A stretch of 64,000 bases of DNA from positions 1 to 64,000 of the IMG/VR virus record IMGVR_UViG_3300032116_000117; one strand, given 5' to 3'. Shown in pieces: positions 51,394 to 60,039 of this stretch (position 1 is its first letter; the number at the start of each line of letters is the position of its first letter). This DNA is from a virus. The position numbers were made by a program, and so were the translations under genes. The notes beneath the pieces are model-generated. The model made no database searches. It had not been told where the DNA came from and was given only the letters and a program-made list of their open reading frames with translations.

Positions 51394-52395
51394 TTACAAA
51401 ACTTTTGACGCTATTAAGCAGCCCTTTGCTACAGCGTGTAGAGCATCTTTTGCATGAATAACTTCTTTTATCTGTAGAGGAAAATTATTTTCATTTAATT
51501 TTTCTTGAAATTTTTCAATATATCCGTTGGCCTGAGAAGTTCCTCCTGCAACAACAATCTTTAATGGATCTTTAAATTTTGGTAAAGATTTGTGACCTGT
51601 TAAAGCAACGCTTAATTGTTTTGTAGTATAATCAATTAACCTATCATAATACGCTGATACGGCAGCAAGCACCGGGTTTTCGTTGGACTCCCCGATTTTA
51701 AAACCACCGCCCTCTTTCTCTGCTTGAACAACACTGTCGGGTTCTCCGGTGGCTACAGCACTCATACGGTCAATCCAATCTCCAGACTTGGTAGTGCTGA
51801 ATACAACAGTTGGTTCACCGTTCAGCATGACGCATACATTGGTCATACCAGCACCACAACTTATGCCTATTCCAGTATAATCGGTATCTTCTAGTTCAGC
51901 ATAACATAATGCTTCTGCTTCATTAATTGCTCTTGCATCATATCCACATTCGCCAAGAATAGTCTTTACAACATCTTCGTGATATCCAACATCAAAATCT
52001 TCATCCTCTTGATCAACTGGTTGTGCTGGTATGCAAAATACTATTTTTTCTCCCTCAGTTTCTGCTTTACCGGCAACTTCTTTCAGAATAAAAGCTAAGA
52101 TTTTTTTTGCATCTTTTTCTTTTGCTGAGACTACTCCTTTGAACATTGGTCTTTTTGCTGTGTCGTTTCTTTCTATTGCTTTCTCAATAGCGTCTTTGCC
52201 TAATAGAATGAATGACCCATCGCTGTCCTTAATAAAGACTTTTCCGGACAATCCTTTTTCTATCATTTTTGTTGCAACTGGTGTCGTTGGCTTTATGATA
52301 TAAAAAGCATCACGAAAATCTTTGTATGTTATGCCATCTGTTGATTCAGAAGATAGCACAATAAAACTAGTCCCAACATCCAGGCCCTTTGACAT
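51394..52395 (-). CDS. actin/Hsp70-like ATPase (ParM-like), 333 aa
   Basis: KGLDVGTSFIVLSSEST is phosphate-1, IGISCGAGMTNVCVMLNGEP phosphate-2 and PLKIVVAGGTSQANGYIEKF the adenosine loop of the actin ATPase superfamily. The N-terminal region and GFKIG extensions differ from host MreB. It may polymerise and move or centre phage DNA, or act as a chaperone-like factor. Neighbours: trypsin-like gene and a short membrane gene. Confidence 0.75.
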   Translation of the reverse strand: MSKGLDVGTSFIVLSSESTDGITYKDFRDAFYIIKPTTPVATKMIEKGLSGKVFIKDSDGSFILLGKDAIEKAIERNDTAKRPMFKGVVSAKEKDAKKILAFILKEVAGKAETEGEKIVFCIPAQPVDQEDEDFDVGYHEDVVKTILGECGYDARAINEAEALCYAELEDTDYTGIGISCGAGMTNVCVMLNGEPTVVFSTTKSGDWIDRMSAVATGEPDSVVQAEKEGGGFKIGESNENPVLAAVSAYYDRLIDYTTKQLSVALTGHKSLPKFKDPLKIVVAGGTSQANGYIEKFQEKLNENNFPLQIKEVIHAKDALHAVAKGCLIASKVL

Positions 52396-52397
52396 AA

Positions 52398-52706
52398 TTA
52401 TCCTCGCATATTTTTAAGTTTATTTATTGCTGTTGATATTTGTTCTTGACTCTGTTTGGTGTCTCCTAGAGAGTCATACTTTTTTTCTAGATTGTCTGTT
52501 TTTATGTCTATAACTACTTTTGAAGAATCAATATCTATCTTTTTTGATTCTTTTTGCTCTATTTTCTGTTTATCAAAGAAAGAAACATTTTTTTCCTGAG
52601 TATAATATACACCATTTTGATTTTTTAATTGTCCAATAATATAGCCAAATAGAAAAAAGACAATATTAAAAGTAATTAGTATAATGTATATTATATATTC
52701 TTGCAT
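52398..52706 (-). CDS. membrane-anchored protein, 102 aa
   Basis: One membrane helix (IIYIILITFNIVFFLFGYII) at the N-terminus is followed by a polar, coiled-coil-like tail with Lys and Gln (EKNVSFFDKQKIEQKESKKI). It lies between ruvB and the actin-like gene. Unknown function; may anchor a partner. Confidence 0.55.
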   Translation of the reverse strand: MQEYIIYIILITFNIVFFLFGYIIGQLKNQNGVYYTQEKNVSFFDKQKIEQKESKKIDIDSSKVVIDIKTDNLEKKYDSLGDTKQSQEQISTAINKLKNMRG

Positions 52707-52707
52707 A

Positions 52708-53598
52708 TTATATTTTACCCAGGACTCTGCCCTTATGTGTTCTTTGTATAAATCCTTTTCTTACAAGATATGGCTCTATACTATTCTCGATAGTATCTAT
52801 AGCAATACCGGTCAATGAGGATATAGATTTTAGACCAAGAGGATTTCCAATATTTTTCTTTAATACACTGATGTAGTCTCTATCATAGATATCAAATCCA
52901 TTAGAGTCTATTCCTTGTATATTAAATATTTCATCCACAGTCATTGATTTTTTTTGAGTTAACACACAGTTTTTATACCACTGCAACCTAGCATTTAAAA
53001 TTCTTGGAGTTCCTTTGCTTCTACGAGCAATCTCAAAAAGATCAGACTCTGAAACATTTAGTCCGAACTTTTTTGCGTTTAACCCTGCTAGTTTGGCTAA
53101 CTCATCCTCAGTGTAGAACGACAAATGCTCTTTAATAGAGAACCTATCATAAAACGGTTGACTCAAACTTCCACCACTAGTTGTTGCACCAACAAGAGTA
53201 AATAGTGGGATCTCGATAGTCTCTGGTTCATCTTTATTTGATAAAGTCAAAACAAAATCTTCCATTACCGGATACAAGAATTCTTCAACTAGTTTTGGAA
53301 GCCTATGAATTTCATCTATAAAAAGAACTGATCTTGGTGCAAGTCCGATTAGGTATGGAATTAAATTTTTTATACTTCTAAGATTTGCAGCATTTAAAGT
53401 ATATAGATTTGCATTTAATTCATTAGCAATTGCACTAGCAATAGTAGTTTTGCCCAAACCCGGAGGCCCATCAATTAAGATATGAGGCACTACACTGTTG
53501 GTTATGTTGCATCCACCAATTATTATTTGCAATCTATTGATTACTTCTGATTGACCAATAATATCTTCAAAATTTGTAGGACGAATAGAATTTGACAT
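52708..53598 (-). CDS. ruvB: RuvB-like Holliday-junction helicase
   Basis: NFEDIIGQSEVINRLQIII, PHILIDGPPGLGKTTIASAI (Walker A), SVLFIDEIHRLPKLVEEFLY (Walker B), IPLFTLVGATTSGGSLSQPF (sensor 1), FYDRFSIKEHLSFYTEDELA, RRSKGTPRILNARLQWY (sensor 2) and a C-terminal winged-helix with PYLVRKGFIQRTHKGRVLG are all RuvB. RuvA is not present in the window. It should branch-migrate junctions made by RecA, with endonuclease VII as likely resolvase. At 296 aa it is slightly short. Confidence 0.9.
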   Translation of the reverse strand: MSNSIRPTNFEDIIGQSEVINRLQIIIGGCNITNSVVPHILIDGPPGLGKTTIASAIANELNANLYTLNAANLRSIKNLIPYLIGLAPRSVLFIDEIHRLPKLVEEFLYPVMEDFVLTLSNKDEPETIEIPLFTLVGATTSGGSLSQPFYDRFSIKEHLSFYTEDELAKLAGLNAKKFGLNVSESDLFEIARRSKGTPRILNARLQWYKNCVLTQKKSMTVDEIFNIQGIDSNGFDIYDRDYISVLKKNIGNPLGLKSISSLTGIAIDTIENSIEPYLVRKGFIQRTHKGRVLGKI

Positions 53599-53609
53599 AT
53601 TTTCTCCAA

Positions 53610-54008
53610 TTATTTATCTTTGATCCAAAACACAAAATCATTTACCTCATCATCAAATGCCATCTCAACCAATCCCTTGTTGACTAGCCCGTTCAAAATA
53701 TTACTAGTCATTCTGTCTCCTAAAGCAAGAAGTATTTCTTCAAATATTTTATCATTAATTATGTATGATATTTTTTTTGTCTTTTTATTTTTTTCACTTT
53801 TTGCTAACGATTTTATTATTAATTCTGACTCCGAATAAGACAAGACTCTATCCAGTTCTTCTTGTTCTTCTTGCGAAAGTTTGGCATATAGTTCTTCTGT
53901 ATTATGGTTATTTTTACCAAAATTATTGAATAGCATTAATCGGGTAGAATTAATAAAACCATCTAGATCTTTTACTTTGTACCAGTTATCATCATTTATA
54001 GAACTCAT
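53610..54008 (-). CDS. unknown protein, 132 aa
   Basis: N-terminal MSSINDDNWYKVKDLDGFIN, a helical middle with ELYAKLSQEEQEELDRVLSY and a C-terminal HTH-like part (DRMTSNILNGLVNKGLVEMA). It could be a winged-helix DNA-binding protein. It is 11 nt from ruvB. Confidence 0.55.
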   Translation of the reverse strand: MSSINDDNWYKVKDLDGFINSTRLMLFNNFGKNNHNTEELYAKLSQEEQEELDRVLSYSESELIIKSLAKSEKNKKTKKISYIINDKIFEEILLALGDRMTSNILNGLVNKGLVEMAFDDEVNDFVFWIKDK

Positions 54009-54016
54009 AGTATTTC

Positions 54017-54385
54017 CTAATTAAGTATTTCGTACAATCCCTTATAATAATTTGGTTGAGATAAAAAATGCCCAGCATGACTTTGTAAATGTTTGACATA
54101 TTCGCTCGCTAGTTTGTCTTGTATAAAGTGTTTCTTTTTCCACACTCCTTCATTCCAATAGTTGTTCCCCAAGTATAGGGAGGTTTTATCCTCCGCTATA
54201 CTGGAGAGCCAACTACTCACAGGTAACGAAATCGGCTTGAATCCTTCTGGTAACAATGGCGTCTCATAGGATTCTGACAGTTTTTTAATCAGACTATCCA
54301 TATATTTCTGTATCCAATCAGTATCTATCTGAAAATAGAATTTGTATGGATCATCGTTGTATTCTGGATCATCTGGATTATTCAT
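54017..54385 (-). CDS. unknown protein, 122 aa
   Basis: ATG at 54385 follows the stop of the AEP-like gene by 2 nt; the TTG at 54400 is rejected. A short acidic start, then FYFQIDTDWIQKYMDSLIKK and a W-rich C-terminal region (NYWNEGVWKKKHFIQ). Its position behind the primase-like gene suggests a partner. Function unknown. Confidence 0.55.
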   Translation of the reverse strand: MNNPDDPEYNDDPYKFYFQIDTDWIQKYMDSLIKKLSESYETPLLPEGFKPISLPVSSWLSSIAEDKTSLYLGNNYWNEGVWKKKHFIQDKLASEYVKHLQSHAGHFLSQPNYYKGLYEILN

Positions 54386-54387
54386 TT

Positions 54388-55605
54388 TCAGCCTACACAA
54401 AACTTGTCGCTAATCTGATTTGCCAAGTCTCTGGCAGCACCAGAAAGGAATCGGTTGTTGCTGAAATACAACGCTGTGGACGCTTGGTTGAGGTACTCGA
54501 CCACCGTTTTTAAAAGTTTGGCTTGCTCCCCAGTGAGAACTAAACCAGCACCAGCGGGACCACCAAGATCATCCGTACCAGTGTGGTTAACTGGCATAGG
54601 ATCACCATAAGACTTCTCGTACTTGTTATTATAAGCCTTAGATAGATCCTGATTGTAAGAATCTGGAACATTATCGTAAGATGCCCAAGCACTACTCTTA
54701 AAATTATCTAATGAACTCTTGCTATTCTTTTGACCACAATAATCAGCACTACTGTTAGTATAAACAGCCTTCTGGTCATTGAGTGTATTCAGAATCTTTT
54801 GGGCAGCATCAACACTCACAGGAAGTCCAGTAGAGTCAGAATTCTTGTAGGTTTTCCTCCACTGTTCAAACCAAGCATCACTAGTAGCATTAGGAACAAT
54901 AGTTACTGTTGCTGGCTGACCATTTAATGCAGAGATTAGCTCCTTCACATTAATTCTATGACCAGTTGAGCCGGTCAGAATACTGGTAAAGTAAGGAGCC
55001 TTCTTCTCCCAGCACTTACGCCACCAAGTATAAGGAACTCGGTAAATCTGGTTGATCTTGATGGCTCGTGCATCTCCACCAAAGTAATTTACCAGTTTCT
55101 TTTGAATACCATTCCAATTGGTTTTATTAAGAAGAGTTCGACTCTCATCATCCAAAATCCAATACATCTGATAGCCATTACGAGTATCAACTACCCAACT
55201 TGGCTTAACAGTAAAGTTATTGATCTTATCAAGAGCAGACTGCTTAAACTTCATAACCTCTTTACTAGGTAGATAGTTTCCGCTGGAGTCTCGTCCAGCA
55301 TCAATATCCACAAAGCAACAACTGATTGTGTTAATAGCATACTGCTTGCGTCCACCATTAACATAGAAGTAAGCATCAGAGTTGCCATTCTCATTAGCAT
55401 CATGTACTTCATTTAGATTACTGGTATGCCTCATACTGCTAATCTTTCTACGAGGATCTCCATTGTAGCAAAAGATATGACCAGCATTTAGATTAAAAGA
55501 ATCTAGAAACTGCTTTTGAATTCGATTCCAAGAATTAGCATGACGCTTTCCGGTATTGCTGTTAGCCTTATCGTACGGATTAAAACCAAGTTCCATCTTA
55601 AACAT
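54388..55605 (-). CDS. archaeo-eukaryotic primase (AEP/PrimPol)-like protein, 405 aa
   Basis: AINTISCCFVDIDAGRDSSG has a DID metal pair, FTVKPSWVVDTRNGYQMYWI the following strand with sxxG, and NYFGGDARAIKINQIYRVPY the D and RxP...K part of the AEP core, as in prim-pol and viral D5-linked primases. The C-terminal 200 residues are polar and of low complexity, with a final helix. It would make primers or synthesise DNA. A second primase (DnaG-like) is at 18325-19437. ATG at 55605 is used; a GGTG precedes it. Confidence 0.7.
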   Translation of the reverse strand: MFKMELGFNPYDKANSNTGKRHANSWNRIQKQFLDSFNLNAGHIFCYNGDPRRKISSMRHTSNLNEVHDANENGNSDAYFYVNGGRKQYAINTISCCFVDIDAGRDSSGNYLPSKEVMKFKQSALDKINNFTVKPSWVVDTRNGYQMYWILDDESRTLLNKTNWNGIQKKLVNYFGGDARAIKINQIYRVPYTWWRKCWEKKAPYFTSILTGSTGHRINVKELISALNGQPATVTIVPNATSDAWFEQWRKTYKNSDSTGLPVSVDAAQKILNTLNDQKAVYTNSSADYCGQKNSKSSLDNFKSSAWASYDNVPDSYNQDLSKAYNNKYEKSYGDPMPVNHTGTDDLGGPAGAGLVLTGEQAKLLKTVVEYLNQASTALYFSNNRFLSGAARDLANQISDKFCVG

Positions 55606-55645
55606 ATTTCACCATTACCTGTAATTGTAAACAACCTCAAAAATA

Positions 55646-55678
55646 GCCGGGATAATAAACACTACTATCATGATCGGC
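55646..55678 (-). terminator. possible terminator after the tRNA-like gene
   Basis: GCCG (55678-55675) pairs with CGGC (55649-55646) and GATA with TATC inside it, followed by TATTTTTG on the minus strand. The stem has an internal loop, so it is weak. Confidence 0.35.
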
Positions 55679-55680
55679 AA

Positions 55681-55766
55681 AAGGGAGTTAGGGAATCGAA
55701 CCCTAAGAGATTCTGATGATCTTTAACAAGACAATCCTTGAATCTGCTAGTCCCAGACTACTCCAT
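55681..55766 (-). tRNA. tRNA-like gene, class II-like variable arm, isotype uncertain
   Basis: Minus strand: acceptor ATGGAGT/ACTCCCT (one mismatch), D arm TCTG..CAGA, T arm TAGGG-TTCGATT-CCCTA and a variable hairpin AGAT..ATCT. The anticodon arm is abnormal: the best stem CAAG/CTTG encloses only 6 nt (GATTGT) instead of 7. So I cannot name an anticodon. Length 85 nt plus discriminator fits class II. It may be a decayed or recoding tRNA. It lies between rIIB and the primase-like gene. Confidence 0.55.
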
Positions 55767-55773
55767 TAATTAA

Positions 55774-56658
55774 TCACCCAGGATAAGAGTTGTCGTACTC
55801 GTCATCCTCATCTTCATCATCGGCATAGTATTCTTCGTCAATATCTTCTTCCTCATCATTCCAGCCCCAATCATAATCACGATCATACTCATCCTCATCT
55901 CCGTCATTATAATCGTCATCAGCAAACGTGGCCGAATAAAGAGGCTTGAGAAGTTCGCCTTGATACTCTCCGACTACTTCATATCGGCAAGTGCGAAGTT
56001 TCTCACAGTTACAATCACTAGGAACACTCACAACATCCTTGGGATTGATTTTAACAATCACAATTTTGTCGCCAGCCTCAAGACTACCATAACCGGCCAC
56101 ATAATTCAATGCACCAGCATGAAGCCCATTAGAACAACCCCTACCACGATCATCATCAACCTTTGATCGGGTCATTTCGCAAACCTTGCCAACATGATTG
56201 TCGAATGTACCACGATACTTATCCATATAATCTGCTCTGACTGCCTTATAGGCGAGGAAATGACCATCCTCAGTAATGGGCAGATGCTCATGCTCAAGGA
56301 AATCATAGAGTTCCTTTTGACTCTGCATACTAGGATTCTCCATGAGATTATTCAGGAAATTGACAAGAGGCTGAAATGGCAAACCCTTGCTCATAAATTC
56401 CAGAATTCTCTTGCTAATCGACCCATGCACAACCTCGCCCTCATAAGTTACCTGACCGTTCTTGATCTCAACAAGACCATCACTAAAAGCAGCAACAGCC
56501 TTTTCAACATCAACAATTTCCAGCAACTCATCAGCGGTTGCAGTTGGCAACCTTTCCAGAATCATCTTGTAGTTAATATGATCAGGAAGAACCTGATAAC
56601 TCTTATTATTCAGAACAACCGTGAGGTTGCCATCAACAAACATAAACGGAACGGCCAT
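55774..56658 (-). CDS. rIIB: RIIB-like protein, 294 aa
   Basis: LEHEHLPITEDGHFLAYKAV, DKYRGTFDNHVGKVCEMTRS and CSNGLHAGALNYVAGYGSLE, then CRYEVVGEYQGE are the RIIB core, with H-E-H-L-P-I-T the usual start. The C-terminus is a very acidic tail (EEEDIDEEYYADDEDEDDEY). RIIB of T4 works with RIIA in membrane-linked exclusion and lysis control; its biochemistry is unsettled. CACAGGTAATTAGGAG lies upstream. Confidence 0.85.
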   Translation of the reverse strand: MAVPFMFVDGNLTVVLNNKSYQVLPDHINYKMILERLPTATADELLEIVDVEKAVAAFSDGLVEIKNGQVTYEGEVVHGSISKRILEFMSKGLPFQPLVNFLNNLMENPSMQSQKELYDFLEHEHLPITEDGHFLAYKAVRADYMDKYRGTFDNHVGKVCEMTRSKVDDDRGRGCSNGLHAGALNYVAGYGSLEAGDKIVIVKINPKDVVSVPSDCNCEKLRTCRYEVVGEYQGELLKPLYSATFADDDYNDGDEDEYDRDYDWGWNDEEEDIDEEYYADDEDEDDEYDNSYPG

Positions 56659-56694
56659 AATATAAACTCCTAATTACCTGTGAAAAATGTGAAA

Positions 56695-59364
56695 TTACTT
56701 AATGAGACTACTCAACTGAATCTTAAACAAATCGACCATATCATCACTCATCTTACAAGCCCAATCGTTACTTCTATTGTAACTGTCAGTGGAATTGGTG
56801 ATAGGATTCTTTGAGGTCAAATTCCTAATCCCCGACTTTACACTGACGGTTCCCATAATATACTTGAGCATCGGGTTGTTGTCAACCTCTGCTTTCATAG
56901 TTTTTCTAAGTTCACTCGCTTTGGGCAAGTTATACTTGGTCTTATCATTTGATGCAATAAGATTCGTGTATTCTTTAGAATCGCTCTTTAGATACAAACG
57001 ATTAACAATTGCATTAGTCAAATGAATATATGCCACATTGGTTTTCTTGATGTTTTCAGCATCAACACTATCAATACCAATCCCATTAAGTAGACCATTG
57101 ATATGAGCATAATAGTCAGCCATCTTGAATCCATTAATATCATACTTGTGTCTATGCACAGTATCGCTAAAGAATTCCATGATCAAATAGTTGTCAACGA
57201 CCTTGACTAGTTTATCGTTCTTCATAAACTTACCATAATCAAGACCAAAGAAGTTAAGAGCATGAAAACAGAACTGACCAAGAACATCTCCGTAGTTGTT
57301 CCAGTAATAACGATCAGTGTTATCCCTATCGCTAAATTCATTCTTGCAAAATTCTACAACATCGTTGAAGCAAGAAACCTTTTTAAAGTGGTCTTTTGCA
57401 ATAGTCTTTAGTTTATTCTTAAAGAAGGTGTTGAATGGAATCATAGTATGATCACCATTTTCAACCATCTTCTTTGCAATGCTACTCTTAATAGCATAAA
57501 CCTTAGTCTTACCAAAGAGTTCCTTAACAATATCGGCTAGACTAGGCTCATTAAACATAAAATTGAGACTCTCAATATCCGGCAGACCTTCTCCCTCATT
57601 TACTGCATATCGAGTAATAGGAATGTAAACAATCTCGTCGCTATCATCAAAAGCCTCAAGTTCATCTGATGTAAGAGTCTTTAGATGCGGAGCATCATTA
57701 TACTCAACTGTGAGACTGCCGCTATCCTTAGAAGCACCATAAATAAAGAATACATCTTGATCGCTAACACTACCCTTGCTAGAACGAGTCCCAACTTTTC
57801 GTGGACTATTGCTCTTAATAAGATCCTTATAGTCAGAGACTTTCATGATCTTATCAGAACCAACGTCCGCAATAAGTTGATCAAATCCTTCGTCTGACTT
57901 TGATACGTCCTTAGTATCAACCATCAAATAAGCAAAACAATCGTTCTCATTGCAATAACGAGTCACAATCTTTTTAGCAGTTTCTTCGCTCTTAATATCG
58001 CAAACAAAGAAACTAAGCGGCCCAGTTTTGCGACCACTAGCACTCCAATAATATTCACCCTTACCAGTAAGAGTGTTGTGGTGAAGTTTATCTGTGAGAT
58101 AAACCATGCGACGAGAACGATAGCCAGCACTTCTATAGTTAAAAACATACAGACTCTTACCAGCAGAAATCTTATATTCCAGATCTTCTCCGCTGTTGAT
58201 ATTGTGTACCTTGCCCTGAGCATCCTTCCAAGATGCACCAACGCCCCAGCCACCAGCAAGATCATTCAACTGGTAATAAGTTGTGATTGCTTCGATCTTT
58301 GTTTTTGCAGCCTCAATCTTCTTGCTGAATTCTTCCTTCATCTCAAGATAAATACCCTGAGTCTTTTCACGCAGAGTCTTAATCACAGACTTTGTATACT
58401 GCAAACCTTCACGGGAAACATCCATCTCAAGTTCACCGATACCAAAGTCAAGTTCCAGATAAAGATTCTGGTTGAGAATTTCTGTGATGAAACTCTTCCA
58501 AGAATCAATATCTGCCTTACCAAAGGCACGATTCCACTTGGCAATATGATCTGGTTGCTCCGCTTTCTGCTCTCCCACAAGTTGAGGAGCATTAACAGGG
58601 TACGCAATATTGCCCATAAGAGCAATAATCCCGCTATCAATCTTGTGATAAACGCTAGGATAATGATTGGTATCATTAGACAAACGACAAACTCTCCAGC
58701 CATCACCGCTGATAATAATATTCTTGTTGCTATAAGCATGATCCTTGAGACTAGGAATAACACCCCCCTCAATAATCGGCTTCATCTTAAAGTAATGGAA
58801 AATGCGAATAGCCTTCTGACTAAACTCAGAGAAATCGTACTGCTTAACAGCAAAACTAATCTCAAGACCATTAGGCTCATCTGTTTCACAAGAATTGAAC
58901 AGATTAAGAGTAGGCACACCATTATCGTCAATAGCGGCGATATAGGTATACTTCATACCGTTGTAATAAGAACTGGTGGTAAAACTCTTGGTATAAGCAA
59001 ATGGACTCTTACTACCAAGACCAAGACAACCCACAAAATCGTTGCTATCATTTTTGTTACTAGCACCGTAGGTTGTATACAGGTTCTCCATATCAGTCTG
59101 ACTAAGACCAGTACCATAATCACGCACCGCAAAATTAGGATTAGCAGCGGTTGGCAACGTCACCTTAAACGGATTTTTATTACCAGCACTAACATGACTG
59201 TCATAAGCATTAGTAGACAGTTCACGAATAACCGCCATTACCTTATCGGAATAAAGAGAATCCGAAAGGATCTTAAACATTTTGCTGGTTTGTGCGATTG
59301 TGAATCCTGACGCACTTTGAACACCAGCACTATGAGTCTCAATAACACGATCTGCCAACTTCAT
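56695..59364 (-). CDS. rIIA: RIIA-like protein (GHKL ATPase N-terminus), 889 aa
   Basis: VMAVIRELSTNAYDSHVSAG (N-box with E and N), FAVRDYGTGLSQTDMENLYT (G1), SNDFVGCLGLGSKSPFAYTK (G2) are the ATP site of GHKL enzymes, here at about residues 40-130 with RIIA order. The long C-terminal part is unassigned. It pairs with RIIB (36 nt downstream). A TTGACA...TATGAT promoter at 59409-59436 precedes it, with two TCACAGGA repeats in the leader. Confidence 0.9.
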   Translation of the reverse strand: MKLADRVIETHSAGVQSASGFTIAQTSKMFKILSDSLYSDKVMAVIRELSTNAYDSHVSAGNKNPFKVTLPTAANPNFAVRDYGTGLSQTDMENLYTTYGASNKNDSNDFVGCLGLGSKSPFAYTKSFTTSSYYNGMKYTYIAAIDDNGVPTLNLFNSCETDEPNGLEISFAVKQYDFSEFSQKAIRIFHYFKMKPIIEGGVIPSLKDHAYSNKNIIISGDGWRVCRLSNDTNHYPSVYHKIDSGIIALMGNIAYPVNAPQLVGEQKAEQPDHIAKWNRAFGKADIDSWKSFITEILNQNLYLELDFGIGELEMDVSREGLQYTKSVIKTLREKTQGIYLEMKEEFSKKIEAAKTKIEAITTYYQLNDLAGGWGVGASWKDAQGKVHNINSGEDLEYKISAGKSLYVFNYRSAGYRSRRMVYLTDKLHHNTLTGKGEYYWSASGRKTGPLSFFVCDIKSEETAKKIVTRYCNENDCFAYLMVDTKDVSKSDEGFDQLIADVGSDKIMKVSDYKDLIKSNSPRKVGTRSSKGSVSDQDVFFIYGASKDSGSLTVEYNDAPHLKTLTSDELEAFDDSDEIVYIPITRYAVNEGEGLPDIESLNFMFNEPSLADIVKELFGKTKVYAIKSSIAKKMVENGDHTMIPFNTFFKNKLKTIAKDHFKKVSCFNDVVEFCKNEFSDRDNTDRYYWNNYGDVLGQFCFHALNFFGLDYGKFMKNDKLVKVVDNYLIMEFFSDTVHRHKYDINGFKMADYYAHINGLLNGIGIDSVDAENIKKTNVAYIHLTNAIVNRLYLKSDSKEYTNLIASNDKTKYNLPKASELRKTMKAEVDNNPMLKYIMGTVSVKSGIRNLTSKNPITNSTDSYNRSNDWACKMSDDMVDLFKIQLSSLIK

Positions 59365-59373
59365 CTTATGTCT

Positions 59374-59402
59374 CCAAATTTCCTGTGAATCGTTCCTGTG
59401 AT
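59374..59402 (-). repeat. duplicated TCACAGGA leader motif before rIIA
   Basis: On the minus strand TCACAGGA occurs at 59401-59394 and 59388-59381, between the promoter and the GGAG ribosome site of rIIA. Related TTCACAGGTAATT occurs before rIIB (56683-56676) and TTACAGGTAATG before the primase-like gene (55624-55617). They may be a shared regulatory or RNA-binding site. Confidence 0.4.
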
Positions 59403-59408
59403 AGTCCC

Positions 59409-59436
59409 ATCATACCATACGTTATCGGCTTGTCAA
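59409..59436 (-). promoter_or_regulatory. sigma70-like promoter of rIIA
   Basis: TTGACA (59436-59431), 16-bp spacer and TATGAT (59414-59409), minus strand. It shares TTGACAAGnCGATA with the promoters at 61959-61986 and 62745-62773. Confidence 0.8.
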
Positions 59437-59437
59437 C

Positions 59438-59674
59438 TCACGTTTCTTTAGATTTGATCGCAACCCATCCTAAATATGCTGTAAGCAAGCCAAAAATTTT
59501 GAGTACGTTTACAGGAAGAAAAAACCAATATATTCCTATAAAAATACTTGCTAATCCCATTATCCATATAATAAAACGTGGAATAAATCTAGATTTACTT
59601 AATAACCAAGTTGCTGGCCCAAGTAGCACCACAAATAAAAACATTAGCGATACTAATAGTGCTAAACTAGCCAT
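59438..59674 (-). CDS. small membrane protein, 78 aa
   Basis: Hydrophobic helices at about 2-24 (ASLALLVSLMFLFVVLLG) and 33-52 (FIIWIMGLASIFIGIYWFF), then a third at 55-72 (VLKIFGLLTAYLGWVAI). Overlaps the acidic gene by 1 nt. Early-block context. Confidence 0.6.
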   Translation of the reverse strand: MASLALLVSLMFLFVVLLGPATWLLSKSRFIPRFIIWIMGLASIFIGIYWFFLPVNVLKIFGLLTAYLGWVAIKSKET

Positions 59675-60006
59675 TAATAATCTTCTTTATCATTATCTTC
59701 GTCATCATCATATTTGTAGTATTCCTCATAGTGAGAATCTGTCCCGTAAGGATTCCAAGAGTCCTCATTATCTTCATCGGAATCTAATTCTCCTTGATCT
59801 TCTACTTCTTCCAGAAAAATGGATATTGTATTTAAAATATCAAACATTTTATTTACGGTATCATCAATATGATAAATTTTTTCTTCAATATTTTTGATTG
59901 ACTTTTTAATTCCAGATATATCTTTTGATATACCTATGTCTGTATTATGAAGAGTTTGGTGATTTTTTGTGATTTGTTTAATTATATCTTCATAAGAATC
60001 AGACAT
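59674..60006 (-). CDS. coiled-coil protein with acidic tail, 110 aa
   Basis: Residues about 28-65 form a charged coiled coil (GIKKSIKNIEEKIYHIDDTV). The C-terminal third is very acidic with Tyr (YKYDDDEDNDKEDY). A DNA-mimic-like tail is possible, but nothing more can be said. Confidence 0.6.
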   Translation of the reverse strand: MSDSYEDIIKQITKNHQTLHNTDIGISKDISGIKKSIKNIEEKIYHIDDTVNKMFDILNTISIFLEEVEDQGELDSDEDNEDSWNPYGTDSHYEEYYKYDDDEDNDKEDY

Positions 60007-60039
60007 AAAGTTCTCCTTTTAATAATCTATATTACACCA

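Noticed and set aside
58078-59310. 410-residue open frame on the + strand opposite rIIA
   Set aside because: It is antisense to a clear GHKL/RIIA protein, has no ribosome site and its translation is low complexity in I, T, N; a shadow of codon choice.
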